The translations under genes were made by a program, and so were the position numbers. Positions 34,784-43,882 of a stretch of DNA of 64,000 bases are shown here, piece by piece; the stretch's first letter is position 1, and each line of letters starts with the position of its first letter. The notes under the pieces are model-generated. The model saw only the letters and a list, made by a program, of their open reading frames with translations, did no database searches and was not told where the DNA came from. This DNA comes from Lewinellaceae bacterium (GTDB lineage: Bacteria; Bacteroidota; Bacteroidia; Chitinophagales; Saprospiraceae): contig JACJYI010000003.1 in assembly GCA_020636225.1 (NCBI GenBank), positions 434,001-498,000 on the forward strand. Direction: 5' to 3'.

Positions 34784-35764
34784 CTACTCCTTCTCCGCTT
34801 TCTTCGCCTGGCGCTTGAAATAGCCCCGCAGCAGCCAGTGGGCCTTGAGCGCCTCCATGGTCTCGTTGAAGCCGTCGGTGCCCTTCTCGATGTTCTGCAG
34901 GCTGCGGTCCAGGGAGGAGGTCATGGCGGTATCCTGCAGGATGGCGGTCAGTGGTCCTCCTCCGGAATGGATATCCCGGTCGATGGAGGTGATGGACTGC
35001 TCCAGGAGCATGGTCAGCTTTTCGGTCTGAGCGGACACATTCCGGATCCGGGATGCCGCCTCGCCGATATCGTGGGTGAGGGTTGAATCCTTGAGCAGGG
35101 CGATCATGCCGCCATCCGCGGTGGCCACCTCCTGGAGGACCTTGCTCACATCGGCCACCAGGGCATCTGCCCGGGACGTGGCCGACTGCAGGTTCTTCAG
35201 GGAGTTGCGCACATACTGGGGCAATTGGGCATCATCCAATATCTCCCAGACCGCTACGCTTCGGTTGATCCGCTGCACCGTTTCCTTGAGGTCCTCGCTC
35301 ATGGCGGCCACGTTGCGGTTGGTGATGTCCAAGGTACGCATCATCTGGTCCATGTCCAGGGCCTCCTTCGCCTGGATGATGTCCCCCTTCTCGATGGCCT
35401 CGCCACCCGGCGGCCCGGGATCGATATCCACCACCTTGTTGCCCATCAGGCCATCGGTGCTGATACTGGCGACATCGTTCTTTTTCAGGAATTGGACCAG
35501 CTTGTCATCGATCTTCATCACCACCTGGATCGCTGTGTCACTGACGATCTGGATGCTCTTCACCGTCCCGATCACGATGCCGGAAAACCGCACATTGTTT
35601 CCCACCCGCAGGCCACTGACATCCTTGAAGCGGGTTTCCATGGTGAAATTCTTGCCGAAGAGGTTCTGATTGGCGCCAATGAAATACAACAGGGTGATGA
35701 TCGCGCCCAGGCCGAGCAGGACGAAGAAACCGAGTTGGATATTTCTGGAAGTCTGTTTCTCCAT
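34784..35764 (-). CDS. mlaD: MlaD/MCE domain lipid transport protein
   Basis: 326 aa, one N-terminal membrane helix (residues 10-27), then an MCE domain (METRFKDVSGLRVGNNVRFSGIVIGTVKSI...GGEAIEKGDIIQA) and a long alpha-helical tail, longer than in E. coli MlaD. MCE proteins form rings that carry phospholipids between inner and outer membranes. It is the last gene of mlaE-mlaF-mlaD. The ATG at 35764 is chosen because it precedes the membrane anchor; an upstream start at 35854 would overlap mlaF. Confidence 0.93.
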   Translation of the reverse strand: MEKQTSRNIQLGFFVLLGLGAIITLLYFIGANQNLFGKNFTMETRFKDVSGLRVGNNVRFSGIVIGTVKSIQIVSDTAIQVVMKIDDKLVQFLKKNDVASISTDGLMGNKVVDIDPGPPGGEAIEKGDIIQAKEALDMDQMMRTLDITNRNVAAMSEDLKETVQRINRSVAVWEILDDAQLPQYVRNSLKNLQSATSRADALVADVSKVLQEVATADGGMIALLKDSTLTHDIGEAASRIRNVSAQTEKLTMLLEQSITSIDRDIHSGGGPLTAILQDTAMTSSLDRSLQNIEKGTDGFNETMEALKAHWLLRGYFKRQAKKAEKE

Positions 35765-35774
35765 GACCGGAAAG

Positions 35775-36530
35775 TTATTGAAAAAAACCTTGCACCGCCG
35801 GGTCGGTATTCCGGGTGAGTTGATCATAGTTTCCCTCTGCAGAACAACGGCCATCGATCAGCACCGCGATCCGGTTGCTGGTCTGAAACACGGAGCTCAT
35901 GTCGTGCGAAATGATGATGGAGGAGGTTTTGTAGATCTGCTGCACCTTGAGGATGAGGTCGTTGATCTCCCGGGAGGTGACCGGATCCAGGCCTGTGGTC
36001 GGTTCGTCGTACAGCATGATCTCCGGCTTGAGGATCATCGTGCGGGCCAGGGCCACGCGCTTGCGCATGCCGCCCGACAGCTCGGAGGGCATGAGGTCGA
36101 CCGTATGGGGCAGCCCGACATTGGTCAGGGCTTCCATGACCAGGGCCTCCACTTCACTGTGGCTCTTGTCGCGACCGTGGCGGCGCAAGGGGAATTCCAG
36201 GTTTTCCCGGACGGTCATCGAGTCATACAGGGCGTTGCTCTGGAAAAGGAACCCGACCCGTGTCCGCATCCGGTCCAGTTCTTCCTTGCTCATCCCGATC
36301 ACATCCTGTCCCAGCACCCGGATCTGCCCATGGTCGGGTTTCAATAAACCGATGATGCATTTGATCAGGACGGATTTACCCGATCCGGACTTGCCCAGGA
36401 CGACGAGATTTTCACCCCGGTACAATTGCAGGTTGAAATCCCGCAGCACATGATTGTCGCCAAAGGAAATGGACAGGTGTTGGACATCCAGGACGACCTC
36501 CCGATCCGTTCGGTGTTGTTGCGATTCCAT
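35775..36530 (-). CDS. mlaF: MlaF-type ABC transporter ATPase
   Basis: 251 aa ABC ATPase. Walker A GKSGSGKS near residue 53, signature LSGGMRKRVALART, Walker B IMLYDEPTTGLDPV and the H-loop ISHD. The 'SGGMRKR' signature is typical of MlaF. It powers lipid transport with MlaE and MlaD. It starts 5 bp after mlaE and ends 10 bp before mlaD. Confidence 0.95.
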   Translation of the reverse strand: MESQQHRTDREVVLDVQHLSISFGDNHVLRDFNLQLYRGENLVVLGKSGSGKSVLIKCIIGLLKPDHGQIRVLGQDVIGMSKEELDRMRTRVGFLFQSNALYDSMTVRENLEFPLRRHGRDKSHSEVEALVMEALTNVGLPHTVDLMPSELSGGMRKRVALARTMILKPEIMLYDEPTTGLDPVTSREINDLILKVQQIYKTSSIIISHDMSSVFQTSNRIAVLIDGRCSAEGNYDQLTRNTDPAVQGFFQ

Positions 36531-36535
36531 GGGGG

Positions 36536-37306
36536 TCAGGTTAGTCCGAGCAGGTCAGTGATCTGTACCGCCAGCAGATCGAGGATGAATACCATCAGGG
36601 AGGCCACGACCACGGCGGAGTTGGCCGCCAGCCCCACACCTTCCGTGCCCTTGTTGGAGGTGTATCCTTTATAGCAGCCGATGATCCCGATGGCAAAACC
36701 GAAGAAGAAGGTCTTGATGAAGGCCGGCAGGACATCGCTGAAGGCCAGGATGTCCACGAACTGCTGGGTGAAGAGGGCCAGGCTGGTGTCGCCCCGGATG
36801 TTGACCGCCAGATAGGATCCGTACATGGCAACCACATCCGCGAAAATCACCAGGAGGGGCACCATGAACGTAGTGGCCCACACCCGGGTGACCACCAGGT
36901 ATTTGAACGGGTTGGTGCCGGATACTTCCATGGCATCGATCTGCTCGGTGACCTTCATGGAGCCGAGCTCGGCTCCGATACCCGAGCCGATCTTGCCGGC
37001 ACAGATCAGGGCAATGACCACTGGCCCGATCTCCCGGATGATGGACACGGACACCATGGACGGGATCCAGTCTTCTGCGCCAAACTGGGCCATGGTCGGC
37101 CTCGACTGGATGGTCATGACCAGCCCCAGGATGAACCCGGTGATCCCGACCAGTCCCAGCGATCGGTTGCCGATCATATAGCATTGACGGAAGAATTCCT
37201 GGACCTCGAATCGCGGGCCACCCCATTCCCGAAAGAATCGCGCGGTGAACCGGCTGATGTCGCCGATCTCCGCGAGCGTGTTCCGGGTGCCGAGAGGAAG
37301 TTTCAT
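36536..37306 (-). CDS. mlaE: MlaE-type permease
   Basis: 256 aa, five or six membrane helices. Typical sequence: GLVGITGFILGLVMTIQ, VSIIREIGPVVIALICAGKIGSG, GAELGSMKVTEQIDAMEVSG and GTEGVGLAANSAVVVASLMVFILD. This is the membrane subunit of the phospholipid transporter, first gene of the operon. No MlaB-like or MlaC-like gene follows; Bacteroidota commonly lack those. Confidence 0.95.
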   Translation of the reverse strand: MKLPLGTRNTLAEIGDISRFTARFFREWGGPRFEVQEFFRQCYMIGNRSLGLVGITGFILGLVMTIQSRPTMAQFGAEDWIPSMVSVSIIREIGPVVIALICAGKIGSGIGAELGSMKVTEQIDAMEVSGTNPFKYLVVTRVWATTFMVPLLVIFADVVAMYGSYLAVNIRGDTSLALFTQQFVDILAFSDVLPAFIKTFFFGFAIGIIGCYKGYTSNKGTEGVGLAANSAVVVASLMVFILDLLAVQITDLLGLT

Positions 37307-37432
37307 GTAGGCAAGTTAACGGGTTCAGGGATGGTAGGTCAAGTGGAATGAATATTTCATCAAAGCATAACCGGATCGGTCCGGAACAGGTCGGCATTTG
37401 CGGGTTTCCCGATGCCGGATTGGATACCCGGG

Positions 37433-39256
37433 TCAGAAATTCCCATGTTTGAGGATTGACCAGATCAGCCGGATGGCCAGCAGACCCGAAATGACAAAAC
37501 CGAAAAAGCCAAGGGCAGATATCCCGTAAATGTACGGGGGGATATGGGCGATCACCAGCAGGGCAGACCCCAGGATGAGGGCGGCCACCAGGATGGCAAA
37601 GGCCAGTCGGTTGGATACCTGGTCCACGGTCTTGTAGAACGGATCAAGGCCGGTATGTTCAAACTCGATATGCAACCGCCCCTGCCGAACCTTGCGCATG
37701 ACCTCCATGATGTCCTCGGGCAGGGAGGTGAGCATCCGTACGGCATCACCGGCTGCCCGCACGGCCTGTCGTCCCAATCGGGCAGGCTCATATTTTCGGG
37801 CCAGCAGACGGCGGACGAATGGGGTGATATTCTCGATAATATTGTAGTTGGGGTCCAGTTTGAGGCCTACCCCTTCGATGATCACCAGGGCCTTGATCAG
37901 CAAGAGCAGATTGGGCGGGATGCGGATCTTGTAGTTGAAAAAGAGCCGGTTCACGGCGGCCATGACTTCCGTACCCTCGATGTCCTCCAGGGTCATGGAG
38001 GTGTATTCCGTGAGAAACTCCTCCAGGTCATACTCCAGTTCCTTGTCCTTGTCGTCGGGCAGTTTTTCGATCTTGCCGAATTTCAGCAGCGCCCGTTTCA
38101 GGCCCAGGATGTCCCGGTCAGCGATGGCCAGCAACAGGTTGGCCATGAGGATCTTGTCGCTGTCCAGAACGACACCCATCATGCCGTAGTCCACGAAGCA
38201 CACCCGTTTGTCGGGCAGGATGAAGATATTCCCCGGGTGCGGGTCGGCGTGAAAGAAGCCGTGATCGAAGACCTGCTCGAAGTAGAGGCTGATCCCTTTC
38301 AGGGCCAGTTCGGGGCCGGACATGCCCAGGGCGTTCAAGGCGTGAAGGTCGGTGATCTTGTACCCCCGAATGAATTCCAGGCAAATGATGCGGTCGGTGG
38401 AGAAGTCCGGATAGTAGGCAGGGACGTGGATATCGGGATTGCCCGTGAAGTAGTTGCGGAACCGGACCAGGCTGGAGGCTTCATGGCGAAAGTGCAGCTC
38501 CTTGTGGATGCTGTCCTCGAACATGGTGACCAGCTCATTGGGTTGGAAGGACTGGTATTGCGGAAAGTAGGATTCGATCAGGTTGGCCAGTTGGCGCAGG
38601 ATCTGGATGTCCAGCTCGATGATCTGCCGGATACCCGGTCGCTGAACCTTGAACACCACTTCCGTACCATCCTTCAGCCGGCCGTAGTGGACCTGGGCCA
38701 TGGAGGCGGAGGCGATGGGGGTATAATCGAACTCGGCGAACAATTCCTCGGGAGGTTGACCAAATTCCTGGACAAAGACCAGTTTGATGGCGGCCGGATG
38801 CACGGCCGGAACCTTGTCCTGGAAGTTCTCCAGCTCATTCAGCAATTCTTCCGGCAACAAATCCGGTCGGTTGCTGGCGATCTGGGCAAACTTGATGAAG
38901 GTGGTGCCCAATTCCTCACACACCATGCGCATACGCTCATATCGCGTGTATTCGAGGACGGACCGTCCGTGAAGGAACGGTGCAAAGCGCCCGGAGGCAG
39001 GGACGAATCGACTGAGGGGAGGATGGGCGATGATATCCGCGAATCCGTATTTCATCAACACACCGATCACCGTTTCATACCGGCTGATCAGTGAAGGGTG
39101 TTTCGTTTCCTTGAAAGAGGAGGGAATCATGCGGGCCTCTTCCGTCACGGCTTCTGTTACAGGCCCGTCATCGAGTGAGTCCGATGACGGGCTCGGGGGA
39201 GGTGTGTCGGATTGAGGATCAGCAGGGCCGTCCGGTCGATCAGGCAAAGAGGTCAT
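37433..39256 (-). CDS. UbiB/ABC1/AarF family kinase-like protein
   Basis: 607 aa. ABC1 kinase-like core with the N-terminal motif KYGFADI, the KxGQ-like ELGTTFIKFAQIASNRPDLLP, the A-rich loop PIASASMAQVHYG in place of a P-loop, the catalytic HADPHPGNIF and the metal-binding DYG (FVDYGMMG). Two membrane helices at the C-terminus anchor it. UbiB/ADCK proteins are ATPases supporting quinone synthesis or lipid homeostasis. It lies next to the mla operon in the same direction and overlaps the coiled-coil gene by 17 bp. The first 45 residues are low-complexity Pro/Ser/Asp. Confidence 0.93.
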   Translation of the reverse strand: MTSLPDRPDGPADPQSDTPPPSPSSDSLDDGPVTEAVTEEARMIPSSFKETKHPSLISRYETVIGVLMKYGFADIIAHPPLSRFVPASGRFAPFLHGRSVLEYTRYERMRMVCEELGTTFIKFAQIASNRPDLLPEELLNELENFQDKVPAVHPAAIKLVFVQEFGQPPEELFAEFDYTPIASASMAQVHYGRLKDGTEVVFKVQRPGIRQIIELDIQILRQLANLIESYFPQYQSFQPNELVTMFEDSIHKELHFRHEASSLVRFRNYFTGNPDIHVPAYYPDFSTDRIICLEFIRGYKITDLHALNALGMSGPELALKGISLYFEQVFDHGFFHADPHPGNIFILPDKRVCFVDYGMMGVVLDSDKILMANLLLAIADRDILGLKRALLKFGKIEKLPDDKDKELEYDLEEFLTEYTSMTLEDIEGTEVMAAVNRLFFNYKIRIPPNLLLLIKALVIIEGVGLKLDPNYNIIENITPFVRRLLARKYEPARLGRQAVRAAGDAVRMLTSLPEDIMEVMRKVRQGRLHIEFEHTGLDPFYKTVDQVSNRLAFAILVAALILGSALLVIAHIPPYIYGISALGFFGFVISGLLAIRLIWSILKHGNF

Positions 39257-39848
39257 GAAAGGCTTTTTTCATTTTGTCAAAGGAGTCGCTGACCTCATGA
39301 CGGAAGGCTTTCAGCTTTTCATCATCGGGGAGTTTCTCCTTGAACTCCTGCTGGAACTCCTGCACCTTCTTCTTCAGCACATCCATCCGGTCCGTCAGGG
39401 CATCCGGATGTTCGTCATGGAATTCCCTCGGAGAGGATTTCACCTCCTTGCGGAAGCGATCCCACGCTTCGGCGAATGCGTCATTGAAGTCTTCGCCGGT
39501 GGCATTCAACTCTTTCCGAAGATCGTTGATCCGAATATCCAGGGTTGGCTTCTGTTTTGTCCAGATCTTGTCGATCTCTGATTCCATCTTGTCCATGGTG
39601 TTGTCCAGGGCATCCACGGCGTTCAGGATCCTGTCCCAGGTTTCCCTGGCCAGTTGGCGATCTTCGATCAGGGTGAATTTCTCATCGTGCAGGAACCTGC
39701 GGAAGTCTTTCATGTCGCGCATCCACAAGTCCTGGAATTCCTTCCGGCCAAGGGCCATCTGCACTTCCAAGTCTTCGAAAAAGGCCTGCATTTTCTCCAG
39801 TCGGGTCAGGTTGGTATCGACAGGAGGTTCTTTTGTGTGTGTGTTCAT
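39240..39848 (-). CDS. Coiled-coil protein coupled to the UbiB-like gene
   Basis: 202 aa, no signal peptide, very rich in Asp, Glu, Lys and Phe, and predicted as long alpha helix (coiled coil) throughout. Phasin-like or scaffold proteins look similar, but no family can be named. It overlaps the UbiB-like gene start by 17 bp, which implies coupled translation and perhaps a direct partnership. The ATG at 39848 is preferred to a TTG at 39875. Confidence 0.72.
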   Translation of the reverse strand: MNTHTKEPPVDTNLTRLEKMQAFFEDLEVQMALGRKEFQDLWMRDMKDFRRFLHDEKFTLIEDRQLARETWDRILNAVDALDNTMDKMESEIDKIWTKQKPTLDIRINDLRKELNATGEDFNDAFAEAWDRFRKEVKSSPREFHDEHPDALTDRMDVLKKKVQEFQQEFKEKLPDDEKLKAFRHEVSDSFDKMKKAFHDLFA

Positions 39849-40003
39849 GATCTGGCGGTTTTTGTATGCACCCAATCTCGGGTTCTTCCTTTAGAAATCC
39901 AATGATACCGATCATGGGCAGCTATGATGGACGCAATGGATCAGGAGGGACCCGGGCCTTTCGTTCATGGTTTCTGTCCTGGCATTGGCCGGATGGTCGG
40001 AGG

Positions 40004-40366
40004 TTACAAGCGCTCCAGGTCTGATCGGGTCAAGTCGCTGGTCACATTGCCGGTGTTTCGGGTGGAGGCCGGCTCGAACAGCATGATGGATACTTCTTCC
40101 CGGGCTACGGGACGATGTTCTACCCCTTTGGGCACGATGATGAACTCACCTGCCTGCAGTTGAACGGTCCGGTCGCGAAACTCCAGGTCCAGGGAACCTT
40201 CCACGACATAGAACAACTCATCCTCCTGTTCATGGGCATGCCAGATGAATTCACCCTTGAGTTTGGCCAGCTTGACCTGCTGTCCGTTCAGGTCACCGAC
40301 GATCCGGGGGTGCCAGTAGTCCTGGAACTGGCCCAGTTTTTCCAATAGATTGACTTTGTTTGGCAT
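40004..40366 (-). CDS. Cupin domain protein
   Basis: 120 aa single-domain cupin: motif 1 HEQEDELFYVVEGSLDLEF (His and Glu metal ligands) and motif 2 PKGVEHRPVA (His). It resembles the mannose-6-phosphate isomerase-like cupin_2 group. Small cupins bind metal and act as isomerases, dioxygenases or sensors; no substrate can be assigned. Monocistronic. Confidence 0.85.
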   Translation of the reverse strand: MPNKVNLLEKLGQFQDYWHPRIVGDLNGQQVKLAKLKGEFIWHAHEQEDELFYVVEGSLDLEFRDRTVQLQAGEFIIVPKGVEHRPVAREEVSIMLFEPASTRNTGNVTSDLTRSDLERL

Positions 40367-40861
40367 CGATGTGAAGTTGAAGGTGCGGAGCGGTCAAGAT
40401 ACTGGATTCCTTCGACCCTGGATCGGGCGGGCCTTGGATGCGGATGTGGATATCCGATCGGATCCGGAGGGTGGTCGGGGCGTTTCCGACCTTCTGTAAG
40501 GCCTCTCATTGCCCCGGCTTCCTTGTTGTTCCCGAAAAAAAATACGACCTTTGCATCGGTTTTGTTGATCAGTCAGCCAAGGATGCCCCTTGGATGTGTT
40601 TCAGGTAGTTGATCTTCAGTGGCTTATATAGGTATTGAAGGAAACGGGGCGGTTGACTGTACGGCTATTTCAGCTCACTGAACCTCCCTTTGGATAGCCC
40701 CTTTGTCGGGACGATCCGTCCAGGCGAACCGGTTTTTTACCTGTTGGCAAGGTCAGCAGGGGTGGAAATGTGTCTGGAAGACCGGAATTATTCCATCGGA
40801 CCTGTCTGAGGGGATTCATCCGAAAGCTGACTGAATATTGGATTGTAAATAATTGACCTAT
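40367..40861. other. Long upstream region of rpsU; possible leader or small RNA
   Basis: 495 bp without a credible protein gene. A promoter-like stretch near 40525-40552 (TTG, then CGACCTTTGCA, one mismatch to TAnnTTTG) points toward rpsU, but it lies more than 300 bp upstream of that gene. A short hairpin, CCAAGG-ATGCC-CCTTGG, follows within about 40 bp. An untranslated leader or a small RNA gene is possible; no known RNA family was recognised. Confidence 0.3.
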
Positions 40862-41044
40862 ATGCTGATCGTAGAAGTAAAAGACAGTGAACAACTCAGC
40901 AATGCGCTGAAGCGCCTTCGCCGGAAAGTGCGTGACACCAAGCTCATCCAGGAGCTTCGTCGCCGGAAGCACTTCACCAAGCCCTCCATCACCCGTCGTG
41001 CGGAGATGTTGAAGGCCGCGTATATCGAGAAGAAGAACGCCTGA
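40862..41044 (+). CDS. rpsU: 30S ribosomal protein S21
   Basis: 60 aa, highly basic. Sequence MLIVEVKDSEQL, ALKRLRRKVRDTKLIQELRR and FTKPSITRRAEMLKAAY is the standard Bacteroidota S21. It binds near the 3' end of 16S rRNA on the 30S platform. The ATG at 40862 is used; a TTG at 40853 is an alternative. A terminator overlaps the last codons. Confidence 0.96.
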   Translation: MLIVEVKDSEQLSNALKRLRRKVRDTKLIQELRRRKHFTKPSITRRAEMLKAAYIEKKNA

Positions 41045-41057
41045 GTACAGGCGTTTT
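41036..41057 (+). terminator. Terminator overlapping the rpsU stop codon
   Basis: AACGCCT (41036-41042) pairs with AGGCGTT (41049-41055) around a 6-base loop and is followed by T residues. The stem begins inside the last coding codons and the stop codon lies in the loop. Confidence 0.75.
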
Positions 41058-41386
41058 ACGGCTCATGATTGCCCCATCGGGCATGCGCATTCCTGGCCTG
41101 TCTGGCCAGAGCTTTTCGTGGTGATCTGCCACATGGATCATGGGAAGTCCCCATGACAGCGCGTGTATAGCCTTTCTCCGAATCCATCGCATTTGCGTTC
41201 GCTATCCGTGGCATGTGTCCGGGTCACATCAAGTGACATGGAGCAGGCCATATCGCGATCTGGATCGTTGTGTTGCCCGGGCGAGATTCCGGGTTTTCCC
41301 GGGCATGCATGTCCATGCCAATGAACCAGAAGGTCATTTTCTGCGTTAATTCATTGATCCTGAATAATTCATGAAATCACCTCTGT
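41058..41386. other. Intergenic region without a gene
   Basis: 329 bp between rpsU and the next gene. A short inverted repeat GTCAC-ATCAA-GTGAC lies at 41223-41237, in the reverse orientation to a CRP site. Open frames here show no domain features. Confidence 0.4.
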
Positions 41387-41749
41387 ATGAATGACGAAAA
41401 GAAGACCTATTTGCGCAAAGCCCTTGACTGGGTGGAGAAGCGCGATTTTCAAGAGGTGCGTTCCGTCATGGAGGGCTATGAAGCGCCCATGAGTTTTACC
41501 TCCAGTACCTCCCGGTTGGAAGTCCAGCCAGATATCACAGCCCTGAAGAATGGTTCGTCAAAGACCTATATTGAAGTCGCCATGAAGAGTGATTCACCGG
41601 AGGAAACGGTGACCCGTTGGAAACTGCTCAGCACGTTGGCCTCCATGAAGAACGGGCAGTTCTTTTTACTGATCCCACGGGGTCACAAGGCGTTCGCCAG
41701 TGGCCTGGTTGAAACCCATGGACTGGATGCCAAGATGGTGTCCATCTGA
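41387..41749 (+). CDS. Small conserved-looking protein, possible PD-(D/E)xK fold
   Basis: 120 aa, no signal peptide. After an N-terminal helix the sequence shows a beta-strand pattern with acidic residues: QPDITALKNGSSKTYIEVAM, then WKLLSTLASM and QFFLLIPRGHK. The Asp followed by Glu-x-Ala in successive strands, and the helix after, recall the PD-(D/E)xK nuclease fold, as in small Bacteroidota proteins related to Holliday junction resolvase, but the catalytic Lys is not in place. It could be an inactive nuclease-fold or DNA-binding protein. Function unknown. A likely terminator follows at 41784. Confidence 0.65.
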   Translation: MNDEKKTYLRKALDWVEKRDFQEVRSVMEGYEAPMSFTSSTSRLEVQPDITALKNGSSKTYIEVAMKSDSPEETVTRWKLLSTLASMKNGQFFLLIPRGHKAFASGLVETHGLDAKMVSI

Positions 41750-41783
41750 TTTTCTCCTTATTCAAGAGAGCGGTTGATTGAAT

Positions 41784-41811
41784 GCCCTCCCTGGTGGGGG
41801 CTTTCCGTTTT
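41784..41811 (+). terminator. Likely terminator after the 41387 gene
   Basis: GCCCTC (41784-41789) pairs with GGGGGC (41796-41801) with one wobble pair and a 6-base loop, followed by TTTCCGTTTTT. Confidence 0.55.
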
Positions 41812-41851
41812 TCATCCGCTTTGCCTGAACAGCCATGCATACCTATAGCCT

Positions 41852-42322
41852 ATGACACACCCTACCATGACAGAAGTGACCATTCATACCTACACCCCCA
41901 ATCTTCGACCATCATCCGATCAGTTTGAACAGATCAGTACCTTTCTGTTCAAGGCTCTGGAATCATATGGCGACCCTCTGGAAGACATCCAGAAGGCCAT
42001 GACCTATGCCCTGAATCTTCAGGACCAACCTGGCCAGGGAGGGTTGGTCCTCACGGCTCTTGGAGAAGGCGATACCATGCTCGGAGCGGTGGTGATCAAC
42101 GAGACCGGCATGTCCGGGTATATCCCTGAGTATATCCTGGTCTATATTGCCGTTGCCCCCGATACCCGGGGCATGGGGCTGGGCAAGCGCCTGATGGAAA
42201 CGGCCCTCCATACGGTTCAGGGAGGTATTGCATTGCATGTTGAGCCGGACAATCCTGCCCGCCGATTGTACGAGAAGTTGGGCTTTACGAATAAGTACCT
42301 CGAAATGAGGTTCCAGCCCTGA
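41852..42322 (+). CDS. GNAT family N-acetyltransferase
   Basis: 156 aa. Acetyl-CoA-binding motif A is VAPDTRGMGLGKRLMETAL (R-x-x-G-x-G/A type), followed by LHVEPDNPARRLYEKLGF, the usual C-terminal strand and Tyr region. The acceptor substrate is unknown. It stands alone, about 115 bp before the sodium symporter gene. Confidence 0.88.
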   Translation: MTHPTMTEVTIHTYTPNLRPSSDQFEQISTFLFKALESYGDPLEDIQKAMTYALNLQDQPGQGGLVLTALGEGDTMLGAVVINETGMSGYIPEYILVYIAVAPDTRGMGLGKRLMETALHTVQGGIALHVEPDNPARRLYEKLGFTNKYLEMRFQP

Positions 42323-42436
42323 TCGACAGGTGATCGGCATACCAGGCCGGTACCTGGTTCTGATCCAGGGGCTTTGATTCGGTGACCAGACCAGCCGTGC
42401 ACAATCCGAAGGACGGTTGGACAACGAGATAAACGT

Positions 42437-43882
42437 ATGGGTATTCTAGATGGAGCCATTATCCTGGCCTATTTGCTGGCCATGATCGGTATTGGCACCT
42501 ATTTTTACAGGAGGAACAAGGACCACGACGACTACTATGTCGGTGGTCGGAACATGAACAGCTGGCATATCGGCCTGTCTGTCGTGGCCACCGATGTTGG
42601 CGGTGGGTTTTCCATCGGTCTTGGCGGATTGGGCTTTCTGATGGGCATCAGCGGTTCGTGGATGTTGTTCACGGGACTGATCGGTGCATGGCTCAGCGCG
42701 GTACTCCTGATTCCCAGGATCTATCAACGAGCAAGGGTGAACCAATGGCTCACCCTCTCGCAATTTCTGGGCAGCAGCTATGGCCCCAGGGTGGCCTTGC
42801 TGGCCGGGATCATTTCCGCCATTGGATATGTCGGGTTTACCAGTTCCCAGATCCTGGCCGGAGCCAAGCTGGCCTCGGCTACCTTCCTGGACCTGGATCG
42901 ACTGGATGCCTTGCTGATCATGGGCGCCATAGCCGTGATCTATACGGTGATCGGCGGATTGAAAGCCGTGATCTACACGGATACGGTACAATGGGCCATC
43001 CTGATGATCGGCCTGATCTTTATTGGTATTCCGCTTGGCTACACGGCCATTGGAGGCATTTCGGCTCTTCGTTCCTCACTTGGTCCGGAGTTCCTGTCCT
43101 TGCGCCACATCTCTGTGATCCAGCTGGTGAACTGGTTCGTGACCATCGTGCCGATCTGGTTCGTGGGCATGACCCTCTACCAGCGGATCTATGCCGCCCG
43201 GGACGAACGAACGGCCCGGCGTGCCTGGTTCAAGGCGGGGCTCTTCGAGTATCCGGTCATGGCCTTCATGGGTGTATTGCTGGGCTTGTTTGCCCGTGTA
43301 GCGGCCCAGCAGGGCATGTTTGCCTATGCCGGATATGCCGGACCAGAATCAATGGACCCGGAGATGGGTCTACCTCTATTCTTGCGGACCGTCCTGCCTG
43401 CCGGACTGATGGGGTTGATGCTGGCGGCGTATTTCTCTGCGATCATGTCCACGGCCGACAGCTGCTTGATGGCGGCCTCCGGCAATATCGTCATCGACCT
43501 GATCGGCCGCAAGAAAACCCGGGCTGAACATCAGGCTACAGGATTGGGCCTTTCCCAGGTCATTACGCTGATCGTGGGTCTCCTGGCCATCGGACTGGCC
43601 GCCGGCATGCAGAATGTCCTGGAGCTCATGTTGATGTCCTATGCGTTCATGGTGTCCGGTTTGCTGATCCCGGTGCTGGGCGCATTATGGATCAAGCAAC
43701 CCTCACCACAGGCGGCATTCTGGTCGATGCTGGGCGGTGGAACGACGACACTGTCCATGCAGGTCGCCGGCCTTACCCTACCCGGTGGTCTGGATCCCAA
43801 TCTGGCGGGGATCACCGTTTCTGCGATCTTGTTTGCTGCTGTTCACCGATTTGTTCACCCATTGACAGGAACCTATTCATGA
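42437..43882 (+). CDS. Sodium:solute symporter (SSS family)
   Basis: 481 aa, about 13 membrane helices. N-terminal YYVGGRNMNSWHIGLSVVATDVGGG matches the SSSF substrate/Na+ site region, and TSSQILAGAKL and YFSAIMSTADSCLMAASGNIV with the SSF sodium-site serines are present. Its stop overlaps the start of the M20 amidohydrolase (ATGA), so uptake and hydrolysis are coupled; the likely cargo is an N-acyl or D-amino acid or a related small acid. The start ATG at 42437 is clear. Confidence 0.93.
   Translation: MGILDGAIILAYLLAMIGIGTYFYRRNKDHDDYYVGGRNMNSWHIGLSVVATDVGGGFSIGLGGLGFLMGISGSWMLFTGLIGAWLSAVLLIPRIYQRARVNQWLTLSQFLGSSYGPRVALLAGIISAIGYVGFTSSQILAGAKLASATFLDLDRLDALLIMGAIAVIYTVIGGLKAVIYTDTVQWAILMIGLIFIGIPLGYTAIGGISALRSSLGPEFLSLRHISVIQLVNWFVTIVPIWFVGMTLYQRIYAARDERTARRAWFKAGLFEYPVMAFMGVLLGLFARVAAQQGMFAYAGYAGPESMDPEMGLPLFLRTVLPAGLMGLMLAAYFSAIMSTADSCLMAASGNIVIDLIGRKKTRAEHQATGLGLSQVITLIVGLLAIGLAAGMQNVLELMLMSYAFMVSGLLIPVLGALWIKQPSPQAAFWSMLGGGTTTLSMQVAGLTLPGGLDPNLAGITVSAILFAAVHRFVHPLTGTYS

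Noticed and set aside
37544..39094. Long plus-strand open frame (516 aa) opposite the UbiB-like gene
   Set aside because: The UbiB-like protein on the other strand has all family motifs, so this is a shadow.
41223..41237. CRP-type site (GTCAC-N5-GTGAC)
   Set aside because: The half-sites point outward compared with TGTGA...TCACA and the spacing is wrong; a plain hairpin is more likely.
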